In this document: piece after piece, positions 37,982 to 48,253 of the stretch
How the letters are laid out: every line of letters starts with the position of its first letter
Numbering within the stretch: the stretch's first letter is position 1
Source of the DNA: Undibacterium sp. Jales W-56
GTDB taxonomy: Bacteria > Pseudomonadota > Gammaproteobacteria > Burkholderiales > Burkholderiaceae_D
NCBI RefSeq assembly: GCF_025548535.1
Contig: NZ_JAJLQW010000007.1
Coordinates: forward strand, 1-64,000
Reading direction: 5' to 3'
DNA: 64,000 nt
Made by a program: the position numbers and the translations under genes
Notes under the pieces: generated by a model
The model's input: the letters and a program-made list of their open reading frames with translations, nothing else
What the model was told of the DNA's origin: nothing
Database searches by the model: none

Positions 37982-39220
37982 ATGCAAATCCAGTCCAGGC
38001 CGTTCAATTCTGTTTTTAATTCTTATCTGATTTATGTCGGCGTGGCACTTGCGTCGGCCGGGGTTGCCTTGTACACGCCCTTAATCGTATCGGAAACGGG
38101 TAAATCCTTTTCCGGCACCTGGGCTGCGTCGATTTTATTTGGTTTGAATCTGGGGCGCGTCATTGGCTCGCATCTGGGTAGCCGCTACCCTGGCCTGGCG
38201 AATCACCCATTCTCGGTTACGGCGAATATCCTGCTCGAAGGCATAGCCTTGTATTGCATGGCCTACCTGCAACAAGCGTGGGCGCTTGCGGTGTTTGCCT
38301 TGCTCGCGGGATTGGGCAGTGGCCTGTCTTTTCCCGGATTAAAAAATTATTTACTCAAGCTTAAAGAGCTGGATCAGGCTTCGCTATTCAGCCGTCTCGC
38401 TTTCGCTATCCGCATGGGACTGGTACTGGGTTATCTGATTGCGGGCTGGGTACCGAATCATAGTTTAAAAATTGTGTTCCTGATCGTACTGATCACCTTT
38501 ATCGCTTACGCTATCTTCATGCTGTATGCGATGCGCGCAATTGCCCGATATGAGGCAAACGCCAATGCGGCACTGGCAGCACAGCGATTGACTGAAAACA
38601 CGGCAGCAAGCGACGCTCGCAAGCTGGCTACACCAACATCATCGGCCAGATTGCCTATTTTATTTCTGTTATCGAACGCCGTGTTCTGGTGTTTTGCGGT
38701 ACAACCGATGATTGGTTTTAGCCTGCACATTCCTAAATACACGCCAGAGATTCCGGTCTCGACCCCGTTCTGGCTGGCGGCGCTGGTGATTATTTTTTTC
38801 CAAATTCCGGTATCCAAGCGGGCAGTGCGTACCTTGGAACATTTTCGCTTTTTACAAATCGGCTACGCCTGCTTATTCGCTAGTTTTGCATTGATGCTGG
38901 TCGCCGGCAATCATGGTATTTCAGTGATCGCCTCTGCGATCTTGCTGTCATTTGGCCAGGTGTTTTACGGCCCTTCATTTGACGTGCTGATCGCAAGGCA
39001 TGCGAACCGCTCATCGGAAGACACGGGCAAGCTGATGTCGCAGCAGATTTTCTATCAAAGCGTCGGCACCATGATAGGTAGCCTGGCAGGCGGTGTGCTG
39101 TTCGACCTAGCACAGACTGTCCATATGCCGTCGCTGAACTGGCTGCTGCTAAGCCTGGGAAGCCTGTGGATGATGGTGTTGAGTAAAAATAAAATTCCTG
39201 CGCTGTACCGTAAAGCATAA
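37982..39220 (+). CDS. MFS transporter
   Basis: From the ATG at 37982 the product has 412 aa and about 12 membrane helices with the Major Facilitator layout (SYLIYVGVALASAGVALYTPLIV; GVALASAG; LFGLNLGRVIGSHLGSRYP between TM2 and TM3). The loop between the halves (ANAALAAQRLTENTAASDARKLATPT) is soluble. The substrate is not evident. The frame opens 51 bases earlier at 37931, but those residues are polar and not needed. Confidence 0.82.
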   Translation: MQIQSRPFNSVFNSYLIYVGVALASAGVALYTPLIVSETGKSFSGTWAASILFGLNLGRVIGSHLGSRYPGLANHPFSVTANILLEGIALYCMAYLQQAWALAVFALLAGLGSGLSFPGLKNYLLKLKELDQASLFSRLAFAIRMGLVLGYLIAGWVPNHSLKIVFLIVLITFIAYAIFMLYAMRAIARYEANANAALAAQRLTENTAASDARKLATPTSSARLPILFLLSNAVFWCFAVQPMIGFSLHIPKYTPEIPVSTPFWLAALVIIFFQIPVSKRAVRTLEHFRFLQIGYACLFASFALMLVAGNHGISVIASAILLSFGQVFYGPSFDVLIARHANRSSEDTGKLMSQQIFYQSVGTMIGSLAGGVLFDLAQTVHMPSLNWLLLSLGSLWMMVLSKNKIPALYRKA

Positions 39221-39445
39221 GCTGATTGACATCACGATAACTCAATCGTGATAACGACTTATCAGTAAGTCGTTCTATTCCCTCTGGAATCAAGTCTTCA
39301 TATTACTATCTTAAAAGTTATTCCCCCCCCAAAAAATGTCATGCACTGCGTAGCAGATTTCACCCCTTTTGTAATTAACGATATCGTGGGTCTGGACAGT
39401 GCGTTCAGGCCGCCTTTTTATACATGTACAAAATAAGTAAAATGA

Positions 39446-39727
39446 TCAGGTAAAACTAAAAATCGCATCACAACCTTCTCTGGCTTCTTCTATCCCGTCG
39501 AGTTCGTCGCTCATTTCAAGATCGAATAACTCCTCAATCGCATTCATATAGCTATTAACCCGTGTCGCACCTATCAGCCGGTAAATATCGCCGGCCTCGT
39601 TGCGGATACCAATAATCATTTTCTCTTCTTTCACGATATCCACGCTGACTTGCGTAAGCAACAGGTTGCCGATAATTTGTTTGTCGATTTTAGCGACGGC
39701 TTTGCCGGGAATGAGTGCGGTTTTCAA
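39446..39727 (-). CDS. Hypothetical acidic protein (93 aa)
   Basis: This 93-aa protein is acidic at its end (ELFDLEMSDELDGIEEAREGCDAIF) and has a beta-rich start (LIPGKAVAKIDKQIIGNLLLTQVSVDIVKEEKMIIGIRNEAGDIYRLIGATRVNSY). No signal peptide or known family was recognised. It is isolated between two plus-strand genes with 225 bp on the left. Confidence 0.55.
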   Translation of the reverse strand: MKTALIPGKAVAKIDKQIIGNLLLTQVSVDIVKEEKMIIGIRNEAGDIYRLIGATRVNSYMNAIEELFDLEMSDELDGIEEAREGCDAIFSFT

Positions 39728-39864
39728 GAGTGCTCCAAATTGTTACCGATGATTGATGAATGAGTAAATGATGATTGCGACGAATTTAATAACATTATCC
39801 GCGTTTTTCATACAAAGACGTGTTAGCATTTAAACATCTATCTAAAAACACTTTTGTGCTTCAC

Positions 39865-40536
39865 ATGATTAACCAATTTTTCGACGTTCCAGGCAAGGTT
39901 TTCCTACTTTTTATTGTTGCCTTGTTACTTCTCAGTATTTTCCTGAAAGCGACCAAAGCCAAACCGAAAAGAAAGCGTCCGCAATACAAACCGGCAGCCT
40001 TGATGACGCCGAATGAAATTGAGTTTTTTGGCCGCCTGTGCCGTTCGCTGCCGGGCGTGCATGTATTCCCGCAAGTCGCCATGGCGGCACTGATCACTCC
40101 GGTCGACAGTTTTCAGCAAAATCGCTATGCGTATTGGAAAATCAACGAGAAGCGGGTCGATTATGCGATTTACAACAAAAGCATGGAGTTAATCTGCATC
40201 GTCGAGCTGGATGACCGTATGCATAATGCGGAAAAGGACAAGGAGCGCGATCAATTGACCCGCAGTGCCGGCGTATCAACCTTGCGCTGGCAGTCGCGCA
40301 CCAAACCGTCGGAGCTGGAAATTTTTCAGGCAGTGAACCAGTTGCCTCATATGGTAAACAATCCCCTGTTACCGGTGGAGCGCAAGCCGCGCCCTCCTGC
40401 CCGGGCCCGTTCGGATCGCTCCAGACAGTCATCGCCGCATCAATCACAGCAGTCCGCTTATTCAACAACGCGGCCCATATCTCAGCATGCGCGACATCAC
40501 TCGCCGGCACCGCGGTCCTTATCGGAAGACGCCTGA
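39865..40536 (+). CDS. Membrane-anchored DUF2726 protein
   Basis: From the ATG at 39865 the product has 223 aa: an N-terminal membrane anchor (VFLLFIVALLLLSIFLKA), a basic stretch (KAKPKRKRPQYK), a DUF2726 domain (MTPNEIEFFGRLCRSLPGVHVFPQVAMAALI; VDYAIYNKSMELICIVELDDRMHNAEKDKERD), and a proline/serine/arginine-rich tail. The D...ELD pattern resembles PD-(D/E)XK nuclease folds, to which DUF2726 is related. The function is unknown. An earlier GTG at 39820 gives a longer alternative. Confidence 0.75.
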   Translation: MINQFFDVPGKVFLLFIVALLLLSIFLKATKAKPKRKRPQYKPAALMTPNEIEFFGRLCRSLPGVHVFPQVAMAALITPVDSFQQNRYAYWKINEKRVDYAIYNKSMELICIVELDDRMHNAEKDKERDQLTRSAGVSTLRWQSRTKPSELEIFQAVNQLPHMVNNPLLPVERKPRPPARARSDRSRQSSPHQSQQSAYSTTRPISQHARHHSPAPRSLSEDA

Positions 40537-40760
40537 ATTTTTCCGGTGGAGTGAATCAGGCCATCACATCAATCGGCTACAGGCTGGCGACGGCTTTAGC
40601 CGGTTCCAATAGCTAGCCTGAAGAAATTGATCCTGAATGGCATGGAACTTATGTCGGGTTTTATTGCCCTAATCTAGCCTGATGATATGATGAAACGTCG
40701 TCATCTAAATGCAGTTATCTTACAGGCGACTCTTACACTATTTCATTCAAGGAGACCAGC

Positions 40761-41168
40761 ATGGAACTCAATCCCTATTTGACTTTTAATGGCAATTGCG
40801 AAGCAGCATTCCGGTTTTATGAGCAACGCCTCGGCGGCAAGATCGAGGCTTTCTATCGCTTTGGCGAATCACCGATGGCAGATCAATGCCCTCCCGAAGC
40901 CGCGCAACAGATCATGCATGTCAGCATGCTGCTAAATGGCCGCACCTTGATGGGCTCCGACAACATGCCCGGCAATCCTTACGAGGGCATGAAGGGATTT
41001 TCTTTATCCTTGAACACCAAAGATATGGCGGAAGCACAACGTTTGTTTGCGGCACTGTCAGAACAGGCGACGACGATCATCATGCCGCTGGAAAAAACAT
41101 TCTGGGCACAAGGTTTTGGTATGCTGGTTGACCAGTTCGGCACACCGTGGATGATCAACTGCGAATAG
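40761..41168 (+). CDS. VOC/PhnB-like protein
   Basis: This 135-aa protein is a vicinal-oxygen-chelate family member of the PhnB/glyoxalase-like type (LNPYLTFNGNCEAAFRFYEQRLGGKIEAFYRFGESPM; GFSLSLNTKDMAEAQRLFAAL; DQFGTPWMIN). Members act on diverse small substrates or have no known activity. A strong AAGGAG ribosome site precedes the ATG. No informative neighbour. Confidence 0.88.
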   Translation: MELNPYLTFNGNCEAAFRFYEQRLGGKIEAFYRFGESPMADQCPPEAAQQIMHVSMLLNGRTLMGSDNMPGNPYEGMKGFSLSLNTKDMAEAQRLFAALSEQATTIIMPLEKTFWAQGFGMLVDQFGTPWMINCE

Positions 41169-41240
41169 CTTCAGGTTTTTTTGACTCAGCTTTATTTTAT
41201 TGATTTTATTCATCACTTTTCTTGAACCGGGATGTATTTC

Positions 41241-43067
41241 ATGCGCAAGCCTGTATCACTGGCCACACTCGTTCTTTCTTTGGGCTTACTGGGTAGTTCA
41301 TTCGCATTGGCGCCACTTGTTTTTGCTCATCCGAATGACGTCGCCGGCAACGCTGCTGTCGTCAATCTTGCAGGTAAACGTCTCAATACGCTTGCTGAAA
41401 ATTATTATAACCAGGCGGCCCGCTTCGAGCCGTTGATGGCAACATCGAATGGAGACAATCGTTTCGACGATCAATTGCCGATGACTCTGGTGCCGGCTGT
41501 CAGGGCGCGTCAGGTCGCGATGTATCGGCAAGTCGCAAAAGAGCTTGCCAGCATTCATCGCAGCACGCTCAGCGCAGCGGATCAGGTGACTTACGATTGT
41601 CTCGATTACGATGTCCGGTCTGCGTTAGCCATGTTCGCATTTAAGGATCGTCTGATGCCACTGAATCAGATGGATAGCATCCCTGTCGTGCTGGCGAATT
41701 TTGCCAGTGGACAGAGTTCTCAGCCCTTGCAGACACCAGCGCAATACGAGATGTATCTGAAACGGGTCGCGCAATTACCCGCCTGGATAGATCAGGCCAT
41801 CATCAATATGCGTGAAGGCATGCGGCAAGGTATTGTGCTGCCACGGGCGCTGGTTGTATCGACACTGCCGCAGTTGCAAACACTGGTCACTGACAATGCA
41901 GAAAACCATGCTTATTACGCACCGGTTAAAAAGTTTCCCGCCAGTTTTAGCGAGGCAGATAAAACGCGGTTGACGACAGCCTATCGCAACACCATTGCAC
42001 ATACAGCATTGCCCGCATTACGCAAACTCCATGCATTTATGCAGCGGGACTATCTGGCGGCCAGCCGCAGCAGTTCAGGTTTAGGCGTCTTGCCTGACGG
42101 TGCAAAATGGTATCAGGCACTGGTGCGCGATCAGACTACCACCACTCTCGATCCGGAAACTATCCATGCGATAGGTCTGAAAGAAGTAGCCCGCATTCAA
42201 AATGAATTTGTCTTGCTCGGCCCCCAATTAGGCTATAACGGCGACCCCAAAGGTTTACCGGCCTGGATAGATACGCAAACCCAGTATCGTCCGTTTTCCA
42301 CAGAAGCCGAGATACTGGCCGAATACCGTCGTATCGATGGCATCATCAAAGGTAAGTTGCCGGAACTGTTCGGCAAAATTCCGAAAGCACCGCTAGACAT
42401 ACGCCCGGAACCGGAAATCAGCCGTAAGACCGCCTCTGATCACTACTCAGCTCCCGCCATCGATGGCTCACGCCCGGGGGTGTTTTGGGCCGTCATCAAT
42501 GATCCTAAGCACTACTCTACTACCGGGATGACGACGCTATTTCTGCATGAAGGCCAGCCGGGGCATCATTTTCATCTGGCATTTTTGCAAGAGCTGGACA
42601 TTCCGAAGTTCCGCAAATTTGGCGGGAATAATGCCTATACCGAGGGCTGGGCTTTATATGCCGAGACCTTGGGCAAAGAAATGGGGGTGTTTGAAGACCC
42701 TAACGCCTATCTCGGTCATCTGACGGATGAGTTGCTGCGCGCATCCCGGCTGGTGGTTGATACGGGTCTGCATGCAAAAGGCTGGACGCGCGAAGAAACA
42801 ATTAAATACCTCCAAGCAACATTGGGGTATGATGAAGCAACTGCACGCAACGCAACTGAACGTTACATGGCCTGGCCGGCCCAGGCACTAGGTTATAAGA
42901 TAGGTTCATTGAAAATAATGGAACTCAGGCAACGCGCCATGAACCAATTGGGGGCAAAATTCAATTTACGCCATTTTCACGATGCGATTTTAAGCGATGG
43001 TACTTTGCCACTGGCTCTGCTCGAAGCCAAAATCGACAAATGGATCATAGAACAGCAGAAGTTGTAG
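41241..43067 (+). CDS. Exported DUF885 protein, probable metallopeptidase
   Basis: From the ATG at 41241 the product has about 608 aa. A signal peptide ends near LVFAHP, and a DUF885 domain fills the rest. The metal motif LFLHEGQPGHHFH, at about residue 440, and the downstream glutamate in NAYTEGWALYAETLG are typical of DUF885 proteins, which resemble zinc peptidases. A start at 41232 adds three residues. It is probably a periplasmic peptidase of unknown substrate. Confidence 0.82.
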   Translation: MRKPVSLATLVLSLGLLGSSFALAPLVFAHPNDVAGNAAVVNLAGKRLNTLAENYYNQAARFEPLMATSNGDNRFDDQLPMTLVPAVRARQVAMYRQVAKELASIHRSTLSAADQVTYDCLDYDVRSALAMFAFKDRLMPLNQMDSIPVVLANFASGQSSQPLQTPAQYEMYLKRVAQLPAWIDQAIINMREGMRQGIVLPRALVVSTLPQLQTLVTDNAENHAYYAPVKKFPASFSEADKTRLTTAYRNTIAHTALPALRKLHAFMQRDYLAASRSSSGLGVLPDGAKWYQALVRDQTTTTLDPETIHAIGLKEVARIQNEFVLLGPQLGYNGDPKGLPAWIDTQTQYRPFSTEAEILAEYRRIDGIIKGKLPELFGKIPKAPLDIRPEPEISRKTASDHYSAPAIDGSRPGVFWAVINDPKHYSTTGMTTLFLHEGQPGHHFHLAFLQELDIPKFRKFGGNNAYTEGWALYAETLGKEMGVFEDPNAYLGHLTDELLRASRLVVDTGLHAKGWTREETIKYLQATLGYDEATARNATERYMAWPAQALGYKIGSLKIMELRQRAMNQLGAKFNLRHFHDAILSDGTLPLALLEAKIDKWIIEQQKL

Positions 43068-43265
43068 AATAATTTGCAATAAGTTACAACAAATAGTAAT
43101 AATCTCCATACTCATTGACCTGCAACGGCAAGTCGCTCAGAATGAGGTGATGATTAGTCAGCTGCTGAGTTAGCACGATATGCGATGACGTAATTTCATT
43201 GATGAGTCGGGGTCCACTACGTATCCGGTGCGAGTTGATTTCACAGTGAGATTACAGGTCCGGCG

Positions 43266-44186
43266 ATGCCGGTGTATATGTCTATCAATGCCAATATGAA
43301 TTCTGCCATGGATAAAACGGAAGCCCTCAATAGTATCGTTGCCGAGGCCAATCGGGGAGAGTTGGTGTTCTCCACCAATGTGACGGCCTCTCTTAAAATC
43401 CAGCAGGCACTAGATGCGCCTGATTGCAGTACGGATACCGCAGCCAAGCTGGTAATGAATGAACCTCTGTTATCTGCCCGCGTAGTCGCCATCGCCAATT
43501 CGGTTGCCTATAACCGCGGCAATGATGTGACCAGTGTCAAGGCAGCGATCACCCGGCTTGGCTTTCGCACCTTACGCTCTATTGTAGCGTCACTGATCGT
43601 GCGTCAACTCGCCGGTGCCAGCAAAAATCCTGTAACCCGCGCCAAGACGAACCAGCTTTGGGAGCATACAGCCCAGGTCGCCGCGCTGGCGCAAGTGATT
43701 GCCCGCCGCATTACCAAACTCGATCCGGATACCGCCATGTTCGCGGGTATCGTGCATGAAGTCGGCGGTTTTTATTTACTCTCGCGCGTCGAAGAATTTC
43801 CCTGCCTGCTGGATAATCAACCGAATCCTCTGGCCAGCGATCTGCCAGCCTTTGCCGATACCATTGTTGAATCTACCGAAGAAACGCCGGAAACAATTAT
43901 CGGCCGTGTGGTCTTGAAAAACCTGATGCTGCCGCAACCAGTACTGGATGCGGTGGAAGCGCTGTGGTTTGGTTTGCGCGCCATGCCGCCCGAAACTCTG
44001 GGCGACACTCTATTGCTGGCAAATGAACTTGCCTCCATCCGCTCACCGCTGGAAATGGGTTTCGAAGGGGAATCTAATCAGTACGCGTCGGAGATCGATT
44101 TCGTGGTCGGCGACGGTACTTTGAATAGTATTCTTGAAGAATCCGAAGACGAGGTTAGATCGTTGACTGCGGCATTGCTGACGTAA
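43266..44186 (+). CDS. HDOD domain protein
   Basis: This 306-aa protein is a HDOD-domain signalling protein (STNVTASLKIQQALDAPDCSTDTAAKLVMNEPLLSARVVAIANSVAYNRGNDVTSVKAAITRLGFRTLRSIVASL; HTAQVAALAQVIARRI). HDOD is related to HD hydrolases but lacks catalytic metal ligands and is used in signalling and stress circuits. A strong terminator follows at 44231-44255. Confidence 0.85.
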   Translation: MPVYMSINANMNSAMDKTEALNSIVAEANRGELVFSTNVTASLKIQQALDAPDCSTDTAAKLVMNEPLLSARVVAIANSVAYNRGNDVTSVKAAITRLGFRTLRSIVASLIVRQLAGASKNPVTRAKTNQLWEHTAQVAALAQVIARRITKLDPDTAMFAGIVHEVGGFYLLSRVEEFPCLLDNQPNPLASDLPAFADTIVESTEETPETIIGRVVLKNLMLPQPVLDAVEALWFGLRAMPPETLGDTLLLANELASIRSPLEMGFEGESNQYASEIDFVVGDGTLNSILEESEDEVRSLTAALLT

Positions 44187-44230
44187 GCCATGCCATCACT
44201 CACCTGAATTTTGTGTCTCCATTCCCAAAA

Positions 44231-44255
44231 AACCTCCAGAACTGGAGGTTTTTTT
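44231..44255. terminator. Bidirectional intrinsic terminator
   Basis: AACCTCCAG (44231-44239) and CTGGAGGTT (44242-44250) form a 9-bp stem with a 2-base loop, followed by TTTTT on the plus strand and preceded by a run of As, so it can act in both directions. It lies between the convergent HDOD and cache genes. Confidence 0.9.
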
Positions 44256-44289
44256 ATTGCCCGATGATTTACAGATACGGATCAAGTTT

Positions 44290-44763
44290 CTATTTGACCA
44301 GGTAAGCGCCTACACAGACCATGGTCTCGCCCTCGCCTTTTTCGCAGTACGATTTTTTCAATTCATATTCCGTGGTATTTGGGTTGGTGAACTTGTATGG
44401 ACCGTACCAGCCTTTTTGTTTTTCTTTAACCACATTGATCATGCCTTGAATAAAGGCATTACCGTCAACGTCTTTCAAACCGACCAGATTTTTACCGACC
44501 ATCTTGGGATTTGCCCCTTGCGCCAGGCAATTGCCCTTGAAATCGTAGACGAAAATATACAGGTCCCTATCTTTAAAAGCACCGCCCGGATGTTCAGTGA
44601 AAGTGGCATACGCTTTCTCAGTGCCTGCAGATTTAATCAATGCGACCGCCTTCTTTACCATCGCCTCGGCCTCCGCTTCAGAGCCGCGGTCCGCGGCCAG
44701 CGATCCGCCGATCAAGAATGCATTCAATGCGATGACAGCAATGATTTTAAATATAGTTTTCAT
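44290..44763 (-). CDS. Exported single cache-domain protein
   Basis: This 157-aa protein has a signal peptide ending near residue 24 (GGSLAADRGS) and one sCache domain (FTEHPGGAFKDRDLYIFVYDFKGNCLAQGANPKMVGKNLVGLKDVDGNAFIQGMINVVKEKQKGWYGPYKF). Such free periplasmic cache proteins bind small ligands and can feed sensors. Its partner is not encoded here. Confidence 0.88.
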   Translation of the reverse strand: MKTIFKIIAVIALNAFLIGGSLAADRGSEAEAEAMVKKAVALIKSAGTEKAYATFTEHPGGAFKDRDLYIFVYDFKGNCLAQGANPKMVGKNLVGLKDVDGNAFIQGMINVVKEKQKGWYGPYKFTNPNTTEYELKKSYCEKGEGETMVCVGAYLVK

Positions 44764-44921
44764 CTCTGATCCTCAATATATAAGCTATCTCTCAGTATTC
44801 GTTGTTAGTAGCCATTACTCAAGAAAACTAATGTTAAATCCTGTCAATTGCTGCAGACCCTGGTATCTATCTGAATGCGCATCGCCATTTCCGCAAGACA
44901 CAAAATCACGATCTGGCGTCA

Positions 44922-46817
44922 TCATCCATCCTGCTGTAATACCGCCTGGATCTGCTGTAACGATGCCGGATCTTCTATCGTCGTCAAATCTCCCGCATCA
45001 CGTCCCTCACAGATCGCCTGAATCGAACGACGTAGCAATTTCCCTGAACGCGTCTTGGGCAAACTGCTCACAAAATATACGCGTGACGGTCGTGCCACAG
45101 CGCCTAATTGCTTATCGACGACGGCCATTATCTCCGCTTCCAAAGCGTGTCTCTCCGCGTCCGTTGCCGCCTGCTCAGGATGTTTCAAAATTGCGAAGGC
45201 AATGGCAACCTGCCCTTTCAATTTATCCTCGACACCGACTACGGCCACTTCGGATACTTGCGGATGACTGGAGATACTCTCCTCGATTTCACGTGTGCCG
45301 AGCCGATGACCGGCGACGTTAATCACATCATCGGTACGACCCAAGATAAAGTAATAACCGTCTGCATCTTTAATGCCCCAATCAAACGTCGAGTACAACT
45401 GCGCATGCGCAAAATTACTCCAATAGGTTTGCACAAAACGCTGATCATCGCCGTACACCGTTTGCATACAGCCCGGTGGCAATGGTCCTTTGATGGCAAC
45501 CACCCCTTTTTCATTGGCAGCGCATTCTTCGCCCGTCGATTCGTCGATGATCCGGACGTCGTAGCCATACATCGCCACACCGGGACTGCCGAGTCGCGTC
45601 GCGGTATTTTCGATGCCGCGTGCGATGGACAAGATAGGCCAGCCAGTTTCAGTCTGCCAGTAGTTATCGATAATCGGTACGCCAAGCTCGGCCGCTATCC
45701 AGCTGGAGGTCGTTTCATCGAGGGGTTCGCCTGCGAGATACAAGGCCTTAAGCGAAGACAAGTCATATTTTTTCATCAGCTCAGGCGGATGCTTTTTCAA
45801 AACGCGAATCGCCGTCGGTGCCGAAAACATGCGCGTGACTTTATATTTTTCAACGATGCTCCACCAGATACCGGCATCGGGACGCAGCGGCGTGCCCTCA
45901 TACATAATCGTCGCCATCCCGGCAATCAGAGGACCATACACAATGTAGGAATGTCCGACGACCCAGCCGATGTCGGAGGTTGCAAAATAAGTCTCTCCGG
46001 GATTGCCGCAATAGATATGCTTCATTGAAGACGCTAAAGCAACTGCGTAGCCGCCCACATCCCGCTGTACGCCTTTGGGCTTGCCGGTGGTGCCCGACGT
46101 GTACAGCACATAGGAGATGGCATTCGATTCCAGCCAGGTGACTGGCACTGGGGTATCCAGATGCTGCTCGCGCAAGCTCGTATAATCGACGTCGCGAGCG
46201 GCGACCAGACGCATCGTCTCCAGGCCACGGTTCACCAGCAACACATGTTGCGGTTTGTGCGTCGCTGCCGCTATCGCCTCATCCAGCAAAGGCTTATACG
46301 GCACCGTCTTGCCACCGCGCATACCGGCGTCCGCCGACACCACCAAAACGGGTTGCGCATCATCGATCCTGGTCGCCAGACTCTTGGCCGCAAAGCCGCC
46401 GAACACCACCGAATGCACCGCGCCTATCCGGGCGCAAGCAAGCATGGCAAAGGCCGCTTCTGCGATCATCGGCATATAAATCAGGACCCGGTCACCCTGC
46501 TTTACGCCCAGCGATAGCATACTGGCTGCCATACGCTGCACTTCCGCATGCAAGTCGGCGAAACTGAATACTTTCTCTGAATTGGTTTCAGTCGAAATCG
46601 CAATCAACGCAGGTTTATCGGCCTGGGTGGCGACCCAGCGATCGACCGCATTGTGGCAAAGGTTGGTCGTGCCACCGACGAACCATTGCGTGAACGGCGC
46701 ACGAGTATAGTCGAGCACTTGGGTGTAGGGCTGTTGCCAGTCAATCAGTTGCGCTTCGTTGTCCCAGAATGTTTGCGGATTGTTGATCGATTTCTTGTAG
46801 AAGTCTGCGAAATTCAT
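44922..46817 (-). CDS. prpE: Propionyl-CoA synthetase
   Basis: From the ATG at 46817 (GGAGAC site) the product has 631 aa and belongs to the acetyl/propionyl-CoA synthetases. It has YTSGTTGKPKGVQRD, the AMP-binding block GWVVGHSYIVYGPL, WQTETGWP and the catalytic lysine region PKTRSGKLLRR. It makes propionyl-CoA, the substrate of PrpC, and is the last gene of the prpB-prpC-acnD-prpF-prpE cluster. A related acetyl-CoA synthetase is possible, but the cluster strongly favours prpE. Confidence 0.93.
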   Translation of the reverse strand: MNFADFYKKSINNPQTFWDNEAQLIDWQQPYTQVLDYTRAPFTQWFVGGTTNLCHNAVDRWVATQADKPALIAISTETNSEKVFSFADLHAEVQRMAASMLSLGVKQGDRVLIYMPMIAEAAFAMLACARIGAVHSVVFGGFAAKSLATRIDDAQPVLVVSADAGMRGGKTVPYKPLLDEAIAAATHKPQHVLLVNRGLETMRLVAARDVDYTSLREQHLDTPVPVTWLESNAISYVLYTSGTTGKPKGVQRDVGGYAVALASSMKHIYCGNPGETYFATSDIGWVVGHSYIVYGPLIAGMATIMYEGTPLRPDAGIWWSIVEKYKVTRMFSAPTAIRVLKKHPPELMKKYDLSSLKALYLAGEPLDETTSSWIAAELGVPIIDNYWQTETGWPILSIARGIENTATRLGSPGVAMYGYDVRIIDESTGEECAANEKGVVAIKGPLPPGCMQTVYGDDQRFVQTYWSNFAHAQLYSTFDWGIKDADGYYFILGRTDDVINVAGHRLGTREIEESISSHPQVSEVAVVGVEDKLKGQVAIAFAILKHPEQAATDAERHALEAEIMAVVDKQLGAVARPSRVYFVSSLPKTRSGKLLRRSIQAICEGRDAGDLTTIEDPASLQQIQAVLQQDG

Positions 46818-46902
46818 GGTGTCTCCATCGGGATTGAATTTGTGCGGCACAGCTATCCCCCGGTTTATTTTTTTCCATTATTTAAGGGGACTATACAAAT
46901 CT

Positions 46903-48093
46903 TCAGAATGCGTCGCCGGGAATCCGTACCCATCCCTCCATCAGCACCCGGGCGCTGCGGCTCATAATGGCTTTTTTGACTACCCATTCGCCCTTGATCT
47001 GGGTCGCCTCTGCGCCGACCCGCAAAGTACCGGAAGGATGTCCGAAGCGCACCGCAGTGCGCTCACCGCCGCCGGTCGCTAGGTTCACCAGCGTGCCCGG
47101 TATCGCGGCGGCAGTGCCGATCGCGACGGCGGCGGTACCCATCATGGCATGATGCAATTTCCCCATGGACAGTGCGCGTACCAGCAGATCAATTTCGACG
47201 GCGGCAACTTGCTTACCACTTGATGACACATAACCGGCAGGTCTGGCGACAAAGGCGACCTTCGGTGTGTGCTGACGATGAGCAGCCTCGTCAATGTGCT
47301 TGATCAGACCCATACGCACTGCGCCATACGCACGTATGGTCTCAAACCTGGCCAGCGCCTTGGCATCGCTATTGATGGCGTCCTGCAACTCGGTTCCGGT
47401 GTAGCCGATCGCTTCAGCATTCACAAAGATAGTCGGGATGCCGGCGTTGATCATCGTCGCCTTCAACGTGCCGACACCCGGAACTTCGAGATCATCGACC
47501 AGATTTCCGGTCGGGAACATAGCACCGCCGGCACCGTCTTCGTCTGCCGCCGGATCCATGAATTCAAGCTGCACTTCCGCGGCTGGAAAGGTCACGCCAT
47601 CAAGTTCAAAATCGCCGGTTTCCTGCACCTCGCCGCCGGTGATCGGTATATGCGCAATGATGGTCTTGGCGATGTTCGCCTGCCAGATGCGGATGACTGC
47701 GACGCCATTGTGCGGAATGCGGCTGGCATCGACCAGACCGGCACTGATCGCGAACGAACCGACCGCCGCCGACAAATTGCCGCAGTTGCCGCTCCAGTCG
47801 ACGAAGGCTTTATCGATCGCGACCTGACCGAACAGGTAATCGACATCGTGATCCGCCCTGCTGCTTTTGGCAAGGATGACGGCTTTGCTGGTGCTCGATG
47901 TTGCGCCGCCCATGCCGTCGATCTGCTTGCCGTATGGGTCCGGGCTACCGATCACGCGCAGCAGCAATGCATCGCGCGCCGCGCCGGGGGCTTGCGCCGC
48001 TTCGGGTAAATCCTGCAAACGGAAGAACACGCCTTTGCTGGTGCCGCCGCGGATATAGGTAGCGGGAATTTTGATTTGTGGTACGTAGGTCAT
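46903..48093 (-). CDS. prpF: 2-methylaconitate isomerase PrpF
   Basis: This 396-aa protein is PrpF-like, which isomerises the product of AcnD to the 2-methyl-cis-aconitate that aconitase can use. Family blocks are IKIPATYIRGGTSKGVFFRLQDLP, GGATSSTSKAV and WSGNCGNLSAAVGSFAI, with GMGGATSS around the active pocket. It lies between acnD and prpE on the same strand. Confidence 0.94.
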   Translation of the reverse strand: MTYVPQIKIPATYIRGGTSKGVFFRLQDLPEAAQAPGAARDALLLRVIGSPDPYGKQIDGMGGATSSTSKAVILAKSSRADHDVDYLFGQVAIDKAFVDWSGNCGNLSAAVGSFAISAGLVDASRIPHNGVAVIRIWQANIAKTIIAHIPITGGEVQETGDFELDGVTFPAAEVQLEFMDPAADEDGAGGAMFPTGNLVDDLEVPGVGTLKATMINAGIPTIFVNAEAIGYTGTELQDAINSDAKALARFETIRAYGAVRMGLIKHIDEAAHRQHTPKVAFVARPAGYVSSSGKQVAAVEIDLLVRALSMGKLHHAMMGTAAVAIGTAAAIPGTLVNLATGGGERTAVRFGHPSGTLRVGAEATQIKGEWVVKKAIMSRSARVLMEGWVRIPGDAF

Positions 48094-48154
48094 GCTGGGT
48101 CCTGTTCAAGTGATTCCGAGGGAGCCGAGTACATTGGAACCGCCCTCACCCCAC

Positions 48155-48178
48155 CCCTCTCCCGCCAGCGGGAGGGGG
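48155..48178. repeat. GC-rich palindrome (REP-like) inside the prp operon
   Basis: CCCCTCTCCCG and the matching CGGGAGGGGG-type arm form a hairpin of about 10 bp (one G-T pair) around a short loop, flanked by CCCTCACCCC. Such CT-rich palindromes recur between genes in Burkholderiales chromosomes. It may damp transcription of prpF and prpE relative to acnD. Confidence 0.5.
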
Positions 48179-48253
48179 AGTTTTCATGCGACTAAAATAG
48201 AGATCATGAGGCCTGAAGAATGGCATCGTTTTTTAATGTCCCGAGCAGCTATT